From: Streptomyces sp. 378
GTDB lineage: Bacteria > Actinomycetota > Actinomycetes > Streptomycetales > Streptomycetaceae
Reading direction: 5' to 3'
DNA: 64,000 bases
NCBI RefSeq assembly: GCF_030124145.1
Contig: NZ_JASKMS010000003.1
Span: 337,723-401,722, forward strand
Position 1 is the first letter of the stretch; each line of letters starts with the position of its first letter. Shown piece after piece: positions 56,387-64,000 of this stretch. The translations under genes and the position numbers were made by a program. Under the pieces are notes generated by a model. That model saw nothing but the letters and a program-made list of their open reading frames with translations. It had not been told where the DNA came from and made no database searches.

Positions 56387-58285
56387 TCAGCGGAACACAT
56401 TGTCGGAATCATCCAAGTTCGGCGGTTCGTCCGAGGTGTTCGGCCTGGTGGGACGCCTGCGTGACTGGTACATCGCGTCGATCTCGGTCGCGTAGCGCCG
56501 CACGATCTCGTCCCGGCGCAGCTTCATCGACGGCGTGAGCAGCCCGTTGGTCACGTCGAACGCCTCCGGCAGGACCCGGAACACCCGGATCGACTCCGAT
56601 GGTGACACAACGCTGTTGGCCGCTGCCACGGCCCGGGCGACCTCCTCCCGCAGCGCGTTCTCCTCCCGCGCCTCCCGCATCTCACCCTGCAGGGCCAGCC
56701 CGGCCCGCCAGTGTGCCAGGAACTCGGGATCCAGGGTGATCAGGGCGCCCACACAGGGCCGGTTGTCCCCCACCACCACCGCCTGGTGGATGAGCGGGTG
56801 CATCCGCAGCCGCTGCTCCAGGGCCAGCGGGGCGACGCTCTTGCCGCTGCTGGTGATGATGATGTCCTTCTTGCGGCCGGTGATCGTCAGATAGCCCTCC
56901 GAGTCAAGCCGCCCGAGGTCCCCGGTGGCAAGCCAGCCGCCGCGCAGCGCGGCCCGGGTGGCGGCCTGGTCGCCCACGTACCCCTGGAACACCGACGGGC
57001 CGCGCACCAGGATCTCCCCGTCCTCGGCCACCCGGATCTCCATGCCCGGCAGGGCCTGCCCCACGGTCCCGGACTTCTCCCGCCCCAGCGGCTGCATGGT
57101 CACCCCGCCGGAGGTCTCCGTGAGGCCGTACCCGTCGTGCACGTAGATGCCGATGCCCTCGTAGAAGAGGGACAGCTCGCGGCTGAGGGGGGAGCCGCCC
57201 GACGTCGCCCGCCGCACCCGGCCGCCCAGCGCGGCCCGCAGCCGGCGGTACACCGTGCGCTCGTACAGCGCGTGCTGGAGCCGCAGGTCGAATCCGGGCC
57301 CGCGCCCCCGGCCCAGCCGCCGGCGTTCCAGGGCCGCGGCGAAGTCCCGGGCGGTCTCGGCGGCCCGCTCGAACAGTCCGCCGTGGCCCCCCTGCTGCGC
57401 GGTGCGCAGGAAGTTCTTGTAGATCTTCTCCAGGACCGAGGGAACCGCGTAGAGGTACGTGGGGCGGAAGGAGCGCAGCGCCGACGACAGTGCCTCCCCG
57501 CTCAGCTCGGCCTGGTGCCCCATCAGCAGCCCGCCGCGCACGCACAGCCCCTGGATCATCAGCCCGTACACATGGGAGAAGGGCAGGAACGCGAGCACCG
57601 AGCCCTGTTCCCCGCGGGATGCGGCCGTGTGCCCCCAGCCCGCCAGCAGCGTGTCGCAGGGGCCGGCGAGGTTGCGGTGGCTGAGCGCGCAGCCCATGGC
57701 GCGGCCGGAGGTGCCGGAGGTGTAGGCGATGGCGGCCGTGGAGTCCGGCAGCACGATGCGCCGCATCGAGTCGACGGTGGCGATCGGGATGAACTCCCCG
57801 CGGACGGTGAGGTCCGCGAGGGCGCCCGCGTCCAGCTGCCAGACGTGGCGCAGCAGCGGGAGCGACGCGCACACCGAGCCGACGGTCATGACGCCCTGCT
57901 CGTCCTCGACCACCACGGCCACGCAGCCGGCGTCCCGCAGGATCCACTCCACCTGGTCGCGCGAGGACGTCGGGTAGACCGGGACGACCTCGGCGCCCAC
58001 GGCCCACAGCGCGTAGCACAGGACCGTCCACTCGAACCGGGTGCGCGCCATGATCGCCACGCGGTGGCCCGGCGCGATCCCCGAGGCGATCAGCCCCTTG
58101 GCGATGTCCACGACCTGGTCGCGCAGCTCGACGGCCGTCACCTCCTCCCAGGTCGTGGAGGCGGGATCGGCCCGGCGGGCGAGCATCGGCCGGGCCGGTT
58201 CGCGCTCCGCCGTCTCGAAGACGCTGTCGGCGAGCCCGCCGGTCAGGGGCGCCACGGCCGGGGGAGCGAGGGCGAGGTCGCGCAT
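56387..58285 (-). CDS. Long-chain acyl-CoA synthetase (AMP-binding)
   Basis: A 632-residue adenylate-forming ligase that activates fatty acids to acyl-CoA. The P-loop is AYTSGTSGRAMGCALSHRNL, the adenine motif DGYGLTETSGG, the hinge region TGDLGRLD and the C-terminal lysine segment GRKKDIIITSSGKSVAP. It resembles the FadD15-type synthetases of actinobacteria. ATG 58285 follows AGGAG. It is divergent from the small DUF6480 gene. Confidence 0.92.
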   Translation of the reverse strand: MRDLALAPPAVAPLTGGLADSVFETAEREPARPMLARRADPASTTWEEVTAVELRDQVVDIAKGLIASGIAPGHRVAIMARTRFEWTVLCYALWAVGAEVVPVYPTSSRDQVEWILRDAGCVAVVVEDEQGVMTVGSVCASLPLLRHVWQLDAGALADLTVRGEFIPIATVDSMRRIVLPDSTAAIAYTSGTSGRAMGCALSHRNLAGPCDTLLAGWGHTAASRGEQGSVLAFLPFSHVYGLMIQGLCVRGGLLMGHQAELSGEALSSALRSFRPTYLYAVPSVLEKIYKNFLRTAQQGGHGGLFERAAETARDFAAALERRRLGRGRGPGFDLRLQHALYERTVYRRLRAALGGRVRRATSGGSPLSRELSLFYEGIGIYVHDGYGLTETSGGVTMQPLGREKSGTVGQALPGMEIRVAEDGEILVRGPSVFQGYVGDQAATRAALRGGWLATGDLGRLDSEGYLTITGRKKDIIITSSGKSVAPLALEQRLRMHPLIHQAVVVGDNRPCVGALITLDPEFLAHWRAGLALQGEMREAREENALREEVARAVAAANSVVSPSESIRVFRVLPEAFDVTNGLLTPSMKLRRDEIVRRYATEIDAMYQSRRRPTRPNTSDEPPNLDDSDNVFR

Positions 58286-58306
58286 GCACTGCTCCTGACA
58301 TGTACG

Positions 58307-58330
58307 GGGTGTGACATTGCCGACGGGTAC
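58307..58330 (+). promoter_or_regulatory. Candidate SigB-type promoter of the DUF6480 gene
   Basis: GGGT (58307-58310), a 14-base spacer and GGGTAC (58325-58330) fit GNNT-N14/16-GGGTAY exactly. The -10 box ends 106 bases before the start at 58437. It lies in the divergent region with the acyl-CoA synthetase. Confidence 0.55.
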
Positions 58331-58436
58331 CGTCATCGGCGGTGCTCGAATGTAGTCGAGTCGAGACCCTTCGGGGTCGGAAAATACGGAAGTGGACCCG
58401 CTGATGATCTCGGCGTGATCGGGGGACTCGGACGAC

Positions 58437-58670
58437 ATGACTCACATCAGTCCCGATCCCGAACCCGAACGCACCACCGGTCTGGAGCCCGGCGGCGGTG
58501 TACCGCCGGGCGAGACCCCGCCCGCGGAGAGCAGCATGCCCGAGACACTGCCCCGGGAGACGCACAATCCGACCAAGGGCTGGGGCAAGGGGCCGCTGAC
58601 CGCGATCATCGTCCTCGCGGTGCTGGTCGCGGCGTTCTTCCTGGCCTACGCCCTCGTCCTGATCCTCTGA
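58437..58670 (+). CDS. DUF6480 small membrane protein
   Basis: A 77-residue protein with a Pro/Glu/Thr-rich N-terminal half (PDPEPERTTGLEPGGGVPPG) and one C-terminal membrane helix (TAIIVLAVLVAAFFLAYALV). This is the layout of the DUF6480 family in Streptomyces; function unknown. The RBS is weak. A SigB-type promoter upstream suggests stress induction. Confidence 0.85.
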   Translation: MTHISPDPEPERTTGLEPGGGVPPGETPPAESSMPETLPRETHNPTKGWGKGPLTAIIVLAVLVAAFFLAYALVLIL

Positions 58671-58706
58671 ATCCTCTGAGCCCCTACCCCCGGCCGACGG
58701 GACGTC

Positions 58707-59795
58707 TCACGACTGCGTGTGGCGGACGCACTCGGTGACGACGTCCCGCAGACTCCCCGTGCGCTCCATCAGCGCGCGCTGCACCTGAGCGCCATTGCCC
58801 TCGCGCAGCAGCTCCTCCAACGCCGCGCGGGCCCGATCGAGGTCGCCGGTGCTGTCGAGAGCCTCCTCGACATGCTCCAGCAGGGCGCGAACGACGGCCT
58901 CGGCGGGCATGCGCCGCATGGTCGCCGGGTGCAGCAGCTCGCCCGAGAGGCCGGACCGGGCGGCCTGCCAGTCGGCCAGCCGCAGCAGGCTGACGCCGTG
59001 GCCGAGCGGCTCACGGCCGTCCCGCCACTCACGCGCGGCGGTCTCGACCAGCCCGCGGACGAGCGTGGCGATCAGCACCGCCGTGCCGGAGTGCAGACAG
59101 ACGTCCGAGACGCGCAGTTCCACCGTCGGGTACCGCGGGGACAGCCGCGCGTCGAAATAGATCATTCCGTCGTCCAGGAGGGCACCGGTGGCCACCATGT
59201 CCGCGATCAGCCGGTGGTACCGCTCCGGCGAGCCGAAGATCTCGGTCGGGCCGGCCGACGGCCACCGCAGCCACACCCGGCTGCGGTAACTGCTGTACCC
59301 GGAGTCCTTGCCCTGCCAGAACGGCGAGTTCGCACTCAGCGCCCGCAGGACCGGCAGCCACGGCCGGAGCCGGTCGACGACCGCGACGCCCTCCTCGTCC
59401 GACTCCACCGACACATGCACATGACAGCCCATGACGAGCTGCTCCCGGGTGGCGATGCCGTACTGGTCGGCCATCCACTGGTAGCGCCGGCCGACGCCGA
59501 TGGCGGGACTGACCGGCAGCGGCGAGGTGGCGAGCGCCGCCACCGTGCAGCCGATCTCACCCGCGTGCCGGGCGGCCTCCTTGCGGCAGCGGACGATCTC
59601 GGCGCGCAAGCTCTCCATGGACGACTGCGGATGGGTGGCGAACTCCAGCATCTGCTCGTGGAGTTCCTTCTCGAAAACGTCCTGGTCCGCGTCGTCCTTC
59701 TCCGCCCGGGCGAGTACCGCCGCGGACAGCGCCCGCGGCTCACCGGTCTCCGGATCCACCAGGAGGAGTTCCTCCTCCACTCCCACGGTGCGCAC
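58707..59795 (-). CDS. Carboxylate-amine ligase, glutamate-cysteine ligase type 2 (YbdK)
   Basis: A 362-residue ATP-dependent ligase of the GCS2 family. It starts VGVEEELLLVDPETGEPRAL with the metal-binding glutamates, and contains VMGCHVHVSVESDEEGVAVV and FDARLSPRYPTVELRVSDVC. Family members join glutamate to cysteine weakly or use unknown amines; mycothiol-producing actinomycetes do not need glutathione, so the true product is open. GTG 59795 gives the canonical start. A strong hairpin separates it from glgB. Confidence 0.88.
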   Translation of the reverse strand: MRTVGVEEELLLVDPETGEPRALSAAVLARAEKDDADQDVFEKELHEQMLEFATHPQSSMESLRAEIVRCRKEAARHAGEIGCTVAALATSPLPVSPAIGVGRRYQWMADQYGIATREQLVMGCHVHVSVESDEEGVAVVDRLRPWLPVLRALSANSPFWQGKDSGYSSYRSRVWLRWPSAGPTEIFGSPERYHRLIADMVATGALLDDGMIYFDARLSPRYPTVELRVSDVCLHSGTAVLIATLVRGLVETAAREWRDGREPLGHGVSLLRLADWQAARSGLSGELLHPATMRRMPAEAVVRALLEHVEEALDSTGDLDRARAALEELLREGNGAQVQRALMERTGSLRDVVTECVRHTQS

Positions 59796-59823
59796 CTGAT
59801 GCCCGCCCTTCTGGCCCTGCCGA

Positions 59824-59855
59824 GTCGTACCACCGGGTGCTCCCGGTGGTACGAC
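59824..59855 (-). terminator. 14-bp stem terminator of the treS-mak-glgB operon
   Basis: Perfect 14-bp arms GTCGTACCACCGGG and CCCGGTGGTACGAC flank a TGCT loop. It lies 49 bases past the glgB stop and 29 bases before the start of the ligase gene on the same strand. Confidence 0.75.
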
Positions 59856-59903
59856 CTAGTGCCCCCCACAGGCGGGTCGGACACCTGGTGGGACGGCAGT
59901 ACT

Positions 59904-62111
59904 TCACACCGCGAACGGCGCCAGCCACACCGTGGCGAGCGGGGGCAGCGTGATCCGGACCTGACCGTCCTCCGGTTTGACCGGATTCGGGTTGGTGACG
60001 CCGCTGCCGCCGTAGCACGTGTCGTCGGTGTTGAGGCGTTCCTCCCAGGCGACGACGTCACCCGGCACCCACAGGCCGTAGTCCTCCCGGACCACGGGGG
60101 AGAAGTTCGACACCGCCAGCAGCGGACGGCCCTCGGCGTCGTAGCGCAGGAACGCGAGGACGTTGTCGTCCGCCGAGTCCACCGCCACCCATCGGAAGCC
60201 CTCCGGGCGGGTGTCGCACTGCCACAGCGCCGGCGTCGCCCGGTAGGCGGTGTTCAGGTCCCGCACCAGGTCGCGCACGCCCCGGTGGTCACCCGCCGAG
60301 TGGTACCCGTCGTCGAGCAGCCACCACTCGGGGCCGTGCTCCACCGACCACTCCGCCCCCTGCGCGAACTCCTGGCCCATGAACAGCAGTTGTTTGCCGG
60401 GGTGACCCCACATGAAACCGAGGTAGGCCCGGTGGGTGGCGCGTCGCTGCCACCAGTCGCCCGGGATCTTCGAGACCAGCGCCTGCTTGCCGTGCACGAC
60501 CTCGTCGTGGGAGATCGGCAGGACGTAGTTCTCGCTGTAGGCGTACACCATCGAGAACGTCATCTCGTGGTGGTGGTACTTGCGGTGCACCGGCTCGTGG
60601 GCGATGTATTCCAGCGAGTCGTGCATCCAGCCCATGTTCCACTTCAGCCCGAAGCCCAGTCCGCCGGTGTCGGTGGGCCGGGTCACCCCGCCCCAGGCGG
60701 TGGACTCCTCGGCGATCGTGACCACGCCCGGGGCCCGCCGGTACACCGTCGCGTTCATCTCCTGCAAGAACGCCATGGCCGCCAGGTCCTCCCGGCCGCC
60801 GTAGGCGTTGGGCTCCCACTGTCCGTCCTCACGGGAGTAGTCCAGGTAGAGCATGGACGCCACCGCGTCCACCCGCAGGCCGTCGATGTGGAACTCCTCG
60901 CACCAGTAGACGGCGTTCGCGACGAGGAAGTTGCGCACCTCGGTGCGGCCGAAGTCGAACTCGTAGGTGCCCCAGTCCGGGTGCTCCGCCCGCCGGTCGT
61001 CCCCCGGCTCGTACAGCGGCTCCCCGTCGAACCGGGCCAGCGCCCAGTCGTCCTTCGGGAAGTGCGCCGGCACCCAGTCCATGATCACGCCGAGACCGGC
61101 ACGGTGACAGGCGTCGACGAAGAACCGGAAGTCGTCCGGCGTGCCCAGCCGGGACGTCGGCGCGTAGAAGCCGGTGACCTGGTAGCCCCAGGAGCCGTGG
61201 AAGGGGTGCTCGGCGACCGGCATCAGCTCCACGTGCGTGAAGCCCAGGTCCTGGACGTACTTCGGGAGTTCCTCGGCGAGCTGCCGGTAGGTCAGCCCCG
61301 GCCGCCAGGACGCCAGGTGCACCTCGTACACCGAGAACGGCGCCTCGTGCACGGGCGTGTCGGCGCGGTGCGCCATCCACTCGGTGTCGCCCCACTCGTA
61401 GTGCGAGGCCGTCACGATCGACGCCGTGTGGGGCGGCTCCTCGCAGCGGCGGGCCATCGGGTCGGCCTTGAGGAAGCGGTGGCCGTACCGGGAGTGGATC
61501 TCGAACTTGTACGGGGTGCCCTCGCCGACGCCCGGCAGGAACAGCTCCCACACACCGGAGGCGCCCAGCGACCGCATCGGGAACTGCGTCCCGTCCCAAT
61601 GGGTGAAGTCCGTGGCGACCCGCACGCCCTGCGCGTTCGGCGCCCACACGGTGAACCGGGTACCGGTCACGCCCTCGTGGGTCATGGGCTGCGCGCCCAG
61701 CGCCGTCCACAGCTGCTCGTGCCGGCCCTCGCGGATCAGATGCAGGTCGAGTTCGCCGAGAGCGGGCAGGAAGCGGTACGGGTCGGGCGTCTCCTGCTCA
61801 CCGTCCTCGTACGCCACGTGCAGCGTGTAGGCGGGGACGGCGTCCAGCGGCAGCACGCCCGAGAAGAGGCCGTCGCCCTCCGAGACGAGTGCGGTGCGCC
61901 GGCCGTCGATGACCACGCTCACCGCGCGGGCGAAGGGGCGCAGCACCCGGAACACGACCCCGCCGGGCACCGGGTGGGCGCCCAGCAACGCGTGCGGATC
62001 GTGGTGGGCGCCCGCCAGCAGGCGCCCGCGGTCCTCCGGGCTCAGGGCGAAGGCGGTCGTGCTCGGGACCGGGCCGGACGGCTCCGGGATTGAGGTGTCG
62101 CGCAGGGCCAC
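59904..62111 (-). CDS. glgB: 1,4-alpha-glucan branching enzyme GlgB
   Basis: A 735-residue GH13 branching enzyme that introduces alpha-1,6 branches. An N-terminal CBM48 domain (about 30-230) precedes the catalytic barrel, which shows the nucleophile Asp in [17 protein letters not shown], the acid Glu in [13 protein letters not shown] and the transition-state Asp in [12 protein letters not shown]. In the GlgE pathway it works with maltosyltransferase GlgE. GTG 62111 follows AGGAG and lies 3 bases after the mak stop, so translation is tightly linked. Confidence 0.97.
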   Translation of the reverse strand: MALRDTSIPEPSGPVPSTTAFALSPEDRGRLLAGAHHDPHALLGAHPVPGGVVFRVLRPFARAVSVVIDGRRTALVSEGDGLFSGVLPLDAVPAYTLHVAYEDGEQETPDPYRFLPALGELDLHLIREGRHEQLWTALGAQPMTHEGVTGTRFTVWAPNAQGVRVATDFTHWDGTQFPMRSLGASGVWELFLPGVGEGTPYKFEIHSRYGHRFLKADPMARRCEEPPHTASIVTASHYEWGDTEWMAHRADTPVHEAPFSVYEVHLASWRPGLTYRQLAEELPKYVQDLGFTHVELMPVAEHPFHGSWGYQVTGFYAPTSRLGTPDDFRFFVDACHRAGLGVIMDWVPAHFPKDDWALARFDGEPLYEPGDDRRAEHPDWGTYEFDFGRTEVRNFLVANAVYWCEEFHIDGLRVDAVASMLYLDYSREDGQWEPNAYGGREDLAAMAFLQEMNATVYRRAPGVVTIAEESTAWGGVTRPTDTGGLGFGLKWNMGWMHDSLEYIAHEPVHRKYHHHEMTFSMVYAYSENYVLPISHDEVVHGKQALVSKIPGDWWQRRATHRAYLGFMWGHPGKQLLFMGQEFAQGAEWSVEHGPEWWLLDDGYHSAGDHRGVRDLVRDLNTAYRATPALWQCDTRPEGFRWVAVDSADDNVLAFLRYDAEGRPLLAVSNFSPVVREDYGLWVPGDVVAWEERLNTDDTCYGGSGVTNPNPVKPEDGQVRITLPPLATVWLAPFAV

Positions 62112-62114
62112 GGC

Positions 62115-63485
62115 TCAGTCTCCTCTCACGGCGAGGCGCTCGATCGCCGCCATCGGTACAGGCAGCCAGTCGGGGCGGTGCCGTGCCTCGTACAGCACCT
62201 CGTACACGGCCCGGTCCGTCTCATAGGCGCGGAGCAGTCCGTGCTTCTTGCGGGGGTCCCAGCCGGCGCGGGCGGCATAGCCCGCGCAGTAGGCCTCGCG
62301 ACAGCGGCGGGCCCACTCCGGGCGCCAGGGGCGGCGCTGCCGGGCGGCGTAGTCGAAGGAACGCAGCATCCCGGCGATGTCCCGTACGGGTGAGTGGGCG
62401 CTGCGCCGTTCGGAGAGCGGCCGGGACGGCTCGCCCTCGAAGTCGATGACGAACCACTCGCGCCCGGCCCGCAGCACCTGGCCCAGGTGCAGGTCGCCGT
62501 GGATGCGCTGGGCGGGCGGCCCGGGGTCGCAGCCGGTGAGGGCGGCGAACGCGGTCCGCAGGCCCGGCACGAACGGTCGCAGCGCGGGCACGCAGTGCGC
62601 CGCGGCGTCCAGCCGCTCGGTCATCGCCGCCGCCGTACGCCCGTTCTCCCCGGGCTCGCCGACCGGGAAGGCCGACGCCAGCGCGAGATGCACCTCCGCC
62701 GTGGCAGCGCCCAGGGCCCGCGCCTGGACCGTGAAGTCGTCCCCGGCGGTCAGCGCGTGCAGCCCCAGCGTCCAGCCGTCGGAGGCGTCCCGCAGGTACG
62801 GCTGGAGCACCCCGAGGGTGGCCTTGAACGGGTGCCCGGTCTGGAACCAGGCCACGGGCGCGGGCACGCGGTGACAGCCCTGACGGGCCAGCGCGCCCGG
62901 TACCTCCAGGTCCGGGTTGACGCCCGGCTGGATGCGCCGGAAGACCTTCAGGATGTACTCGTCGCCGTACACCAGCGAGGAGTTGGACTGCTCCGCGTCC
63001 AGCAGCCGCGGCACGAGTCCGGCGGGCACCCGCTGATCCGGGTCGCAGTCGAAGCGCAGCGGGCCCGCGCTGCCGGGGTGCCGCAGCCGGTCGAGCAGCA
63101 GCTGGGCCGCGCGGGGATCCTGCAGCGCGTCGTAGACGGTCATGCCGGCCAGCGGCCCGTCCGGCACCTGCCCGATGAGCGCCCGCCCCAGACGCGGCGC
63201 GGGCTGCTCCCGCAGGCCGAGGAGCAACTGGTAGCAGTCGCCGGCCGGGGGAGCCCCGCCGGGCGAGGGCACACCCGTGTGCCCGGCGTGACCGGCGTGG
63301 ACCAGCAGGTGCAGACAGCCCGGGAAGAGCTCGGTCATCGACAGCAGGCCGAGCTCGGTGACGGGCCGGTCCTTGCCGGCGAACCAGCGCTGCCGGGGCA
63401 GCCAGTCGCGCAGCAGCCCGCCGAGCCACTCCATGGGCTCGGCCAGGCGTGTGAGACTCGGGCGGAGGGATGCGGTCTTCGGCAT
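62115..63485 (-). CDS. mak: Maltokinase (Pep2)
   Basis: A 456-residue maltokinase that phosphorylates maltose to alpha-maltose-1-phosphate, the donor for GlgE. An N-terminal cap domain includes WLPRQRWFAGKDR, and the kinase part shows RIHGDLHLGQVL (catalytic Asp) and FVIDFEGEPSRPL. In some actinomycetes it is fused to TreS; here it is separate, 28 bases downstream of treS. ATG 63485 is preferred because AGGAGG lies 7 bases upstream; GTG 63491 is an alternative. Confidence 0.94.
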   Translation of the reverse strand: MPKTASLRPSLTRLAEPMEWLGGLLRDWLPRQRWFAGKDRPVTELGLLSMTELFPGCLHLLVHAGHAGHTGVPSPGGAPPAGDCYQLLLGLREQPAPRLGRALIGQVPDGPLAGMTVYDALQDPRAAQLLLDRLRHPGSAGPLRFDCDPDQRVPAGLVPRLLDAEQSNSSLVYGDEYILKVFRRIQPGVNPDLEVPGALARQGCHRVPAPVAWFQTGHPFKATLGVLQPYLRDASDGWTLGLHALTAGDDFTVQARALGAATAEVHLALASAFPVGEPGENGRTAAAMTERLDAAAHCVPALRPFVPGLRTAFAALTGCDPGPPAQRIHGDLHLGQVLRAGREWFVIDFEGEPSRPLSERRSAHSPVRDIAGMLRSFDYAARQRRPWRPEWARRCREAYCAGYAARAGWDPRKKHGLLRAYETDRAVYEVLYEARHRPDWLPVPMAAIERLAVRGD

Positions 63486-63513
63486 GGTCACGCCTCCTTT
63501 CGTCGGCGCAGGC

Positions 63514-64000
63514 TCACAGTCGCCGGCCGATGCGGGATGCGACTCGAGTGAGCCTGAACCAGTAGAAGCCGTGGCCCCCGAGGGTCAGCAGGTACGGCAG
63601 CTCGCCGATCGCGGGGAAACGGACCCCGCCGAACAGCTCCACCGGGTGCCGCCCGGCGAACTCGCGCAGGTCGAGCTCGGTGGGCTGGGCGAACCGCGCG
63701 AAGTTGTTGACACACAGCACCAGGTCGTCCTCGTACTCCCGCAGGAACGCCAGCACCGCGGGGTTGGAGGAGGGCAGTTCGGTGTAGGAGCCGAGTCCGA
63801 AGGCCGGGTTCTGCTTGCGGATCTCGATCATGCGGCGGGTCCAGTGCAGCAGCGACGACGGCGACGACATCGACGCCTCGACGTTGGTCACCTGGTGGCC
63901 GTAGACCGGGTCCATGATCGCCGGCAGGAAGAGGCGGCCCGGGTCGCAGGAGGAGAACCCGGCGTTGCGGTCCGGGGTCCACTGCATCGGCGTGCGCACC
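63514..64000 (-). CDS. treS: Trehalose synthase TreS, C-terminal part (partial)
   Basis: The last 161 codons of a GH13 trehalose synthase, which interconverts trehalose and maltose, run off the right edge. Visible landmarks are VRTPMQWTPDRNAGFSS (family motif), FLPAIMDPVYGHQVTNVEAS and the beta-sandwich C-terminal domain ending FYWFRLTRVASRIGRRL. Read on the minus strand it is the first of the treS-mak-glgB genes seen here. Confidence 0.94.
   Translation of the reverse strand, partial: VRTPMQWTPDRNAGFSSCDPGRLFLPAIMDPVYGHQVTNVEASMSSPSSLLHWTRRMIEIRKQNPAFGLGSYTELPSSNPAVLAFLREYEDDLVLCVNNFARFAQPTELDLREFAGRHPVELFGGVRFPAIGELPYLLTLGGHGFYWFRLTRVASRIGRRL

Noticed and set aside
58719..62093. Plus-strand open frame of 1124 codons
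   Set aside because: It is the antisense shadow of glgB and the GCS2-type ligase; composition is His/Arg/Val-rich and no domain is seen.
1..64000. CRISPR array, tRNA or rRNA genes, phage or complete insertion sequences
   Set aside because: No regularly spaced direct repeats, no tRNA-like cloverleaf recognised by eye, no transposase or phage structural gene found. A tRNA-scan run would be needed to exclude tRNAs fully.

Overview
The window is typical Streptomyces (or very close actinomycete) chromosome. Base composition is strongly GC-rich and third positions are almost always G/C. The gene set includes a melC tyrosinase operon, an SsgA-like sporulation protein, a Wbl (WhiB-like) protein, a SigB/SigF-type sigma factor, ANTAR and SpoIIE-type phosphatase regulators, an F420-type oxidoreductase and the GlgE-type trehalose/alpha-glucan genes. 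No rRNA, tRNA, CRISPR array, complete insertion sequence or phage block was recognised. The window holds about 60 supported protein genes.

Layout. 1-5.5 kb: VOC proteins, an aminoglycoside-phosphotransferase-like kinase behind a lipoprotein SGNH hydrolase, an RNase HI with an extra C-terminal Cys motif, and melC1-melC2. 5.8-11.3 kb: a FAD monooxygenase, a Tat-exported cholesterol-oxidase-like flavoenzyme divergent from an aldo/keto reductase, and two small proteins. 11.4-17.5 kb: an SsgA-like protein, an unknown DNA-binding-like protein, an LLM oxidoreductase, a beta-lactamase-fold hydrolase and a membrane pseudokinase. 17.8-23.8 kb: a serine/threonine dehydratase, a prenyl diphosphate synthase translationally coupled to a TPR protein, an AIM24 protein and a secreted SGNH hydrolase. 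23.7-33.2 kb: a large LuxR-type AAA regulator, a tandem universal stress protein, a DUF4032 protein, an MBL hydrolase, an AlkB-like dioxygenase with a candidate SOS box, and a TetR/flavoprotein pair. 33.2-40.2 kb: DUF488 and DUF6098 proteins, a Wbl protein, a saccharopine-dehydrogenase-like enzyme, TetR, a LysG/LysE-type pair, an MFS exporter and a cyclic-nucleotide-binding protein.

40.7-59 kb is a stress-signalling island. It holds an RsbW-like ATPase, a SigB/F-type sigma factor, DUF5133, a GAF-ANTAR regulator, DUF1206 and FUSC membrane proteins, and a type II NADH dehydrogenase. A compact overlapping operon reads RsbR-RsbS-RsbT, then a fused ATPase/PP2C phosphatase, then a GAF/SpoIIE phosphatase, with further STAS and ATPase proteins nearby. 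Several small genes in the window carry promoters that fit the SigB-type pattern GNNT-N14/15-GGGTAC, which suggests they belong to the regulon this machinery controls. 58.7-64 kb ends with a GCS2-type ligase and the operon treS (partial)-mak-glgB, which converts trehalose via maltose and maltose-1-phosphate toward branched alpha-glucan.

Non-coding structure is unusually rich. There are tandem repeats (about 117 bp, 65 bp, 38 bp, 42 bp and 9 bp units), a 184-bp MITE-like element starting at a stop codon, a palindromic repeat inserted in frame in the DUF4032 gene, a 21-bp perfect stem joining two convergent stop codons, and several candidate operators. Genes were placed by reading frames, start/RBS context and motifs visible by eye; family assignments come from recognition, not from a search.
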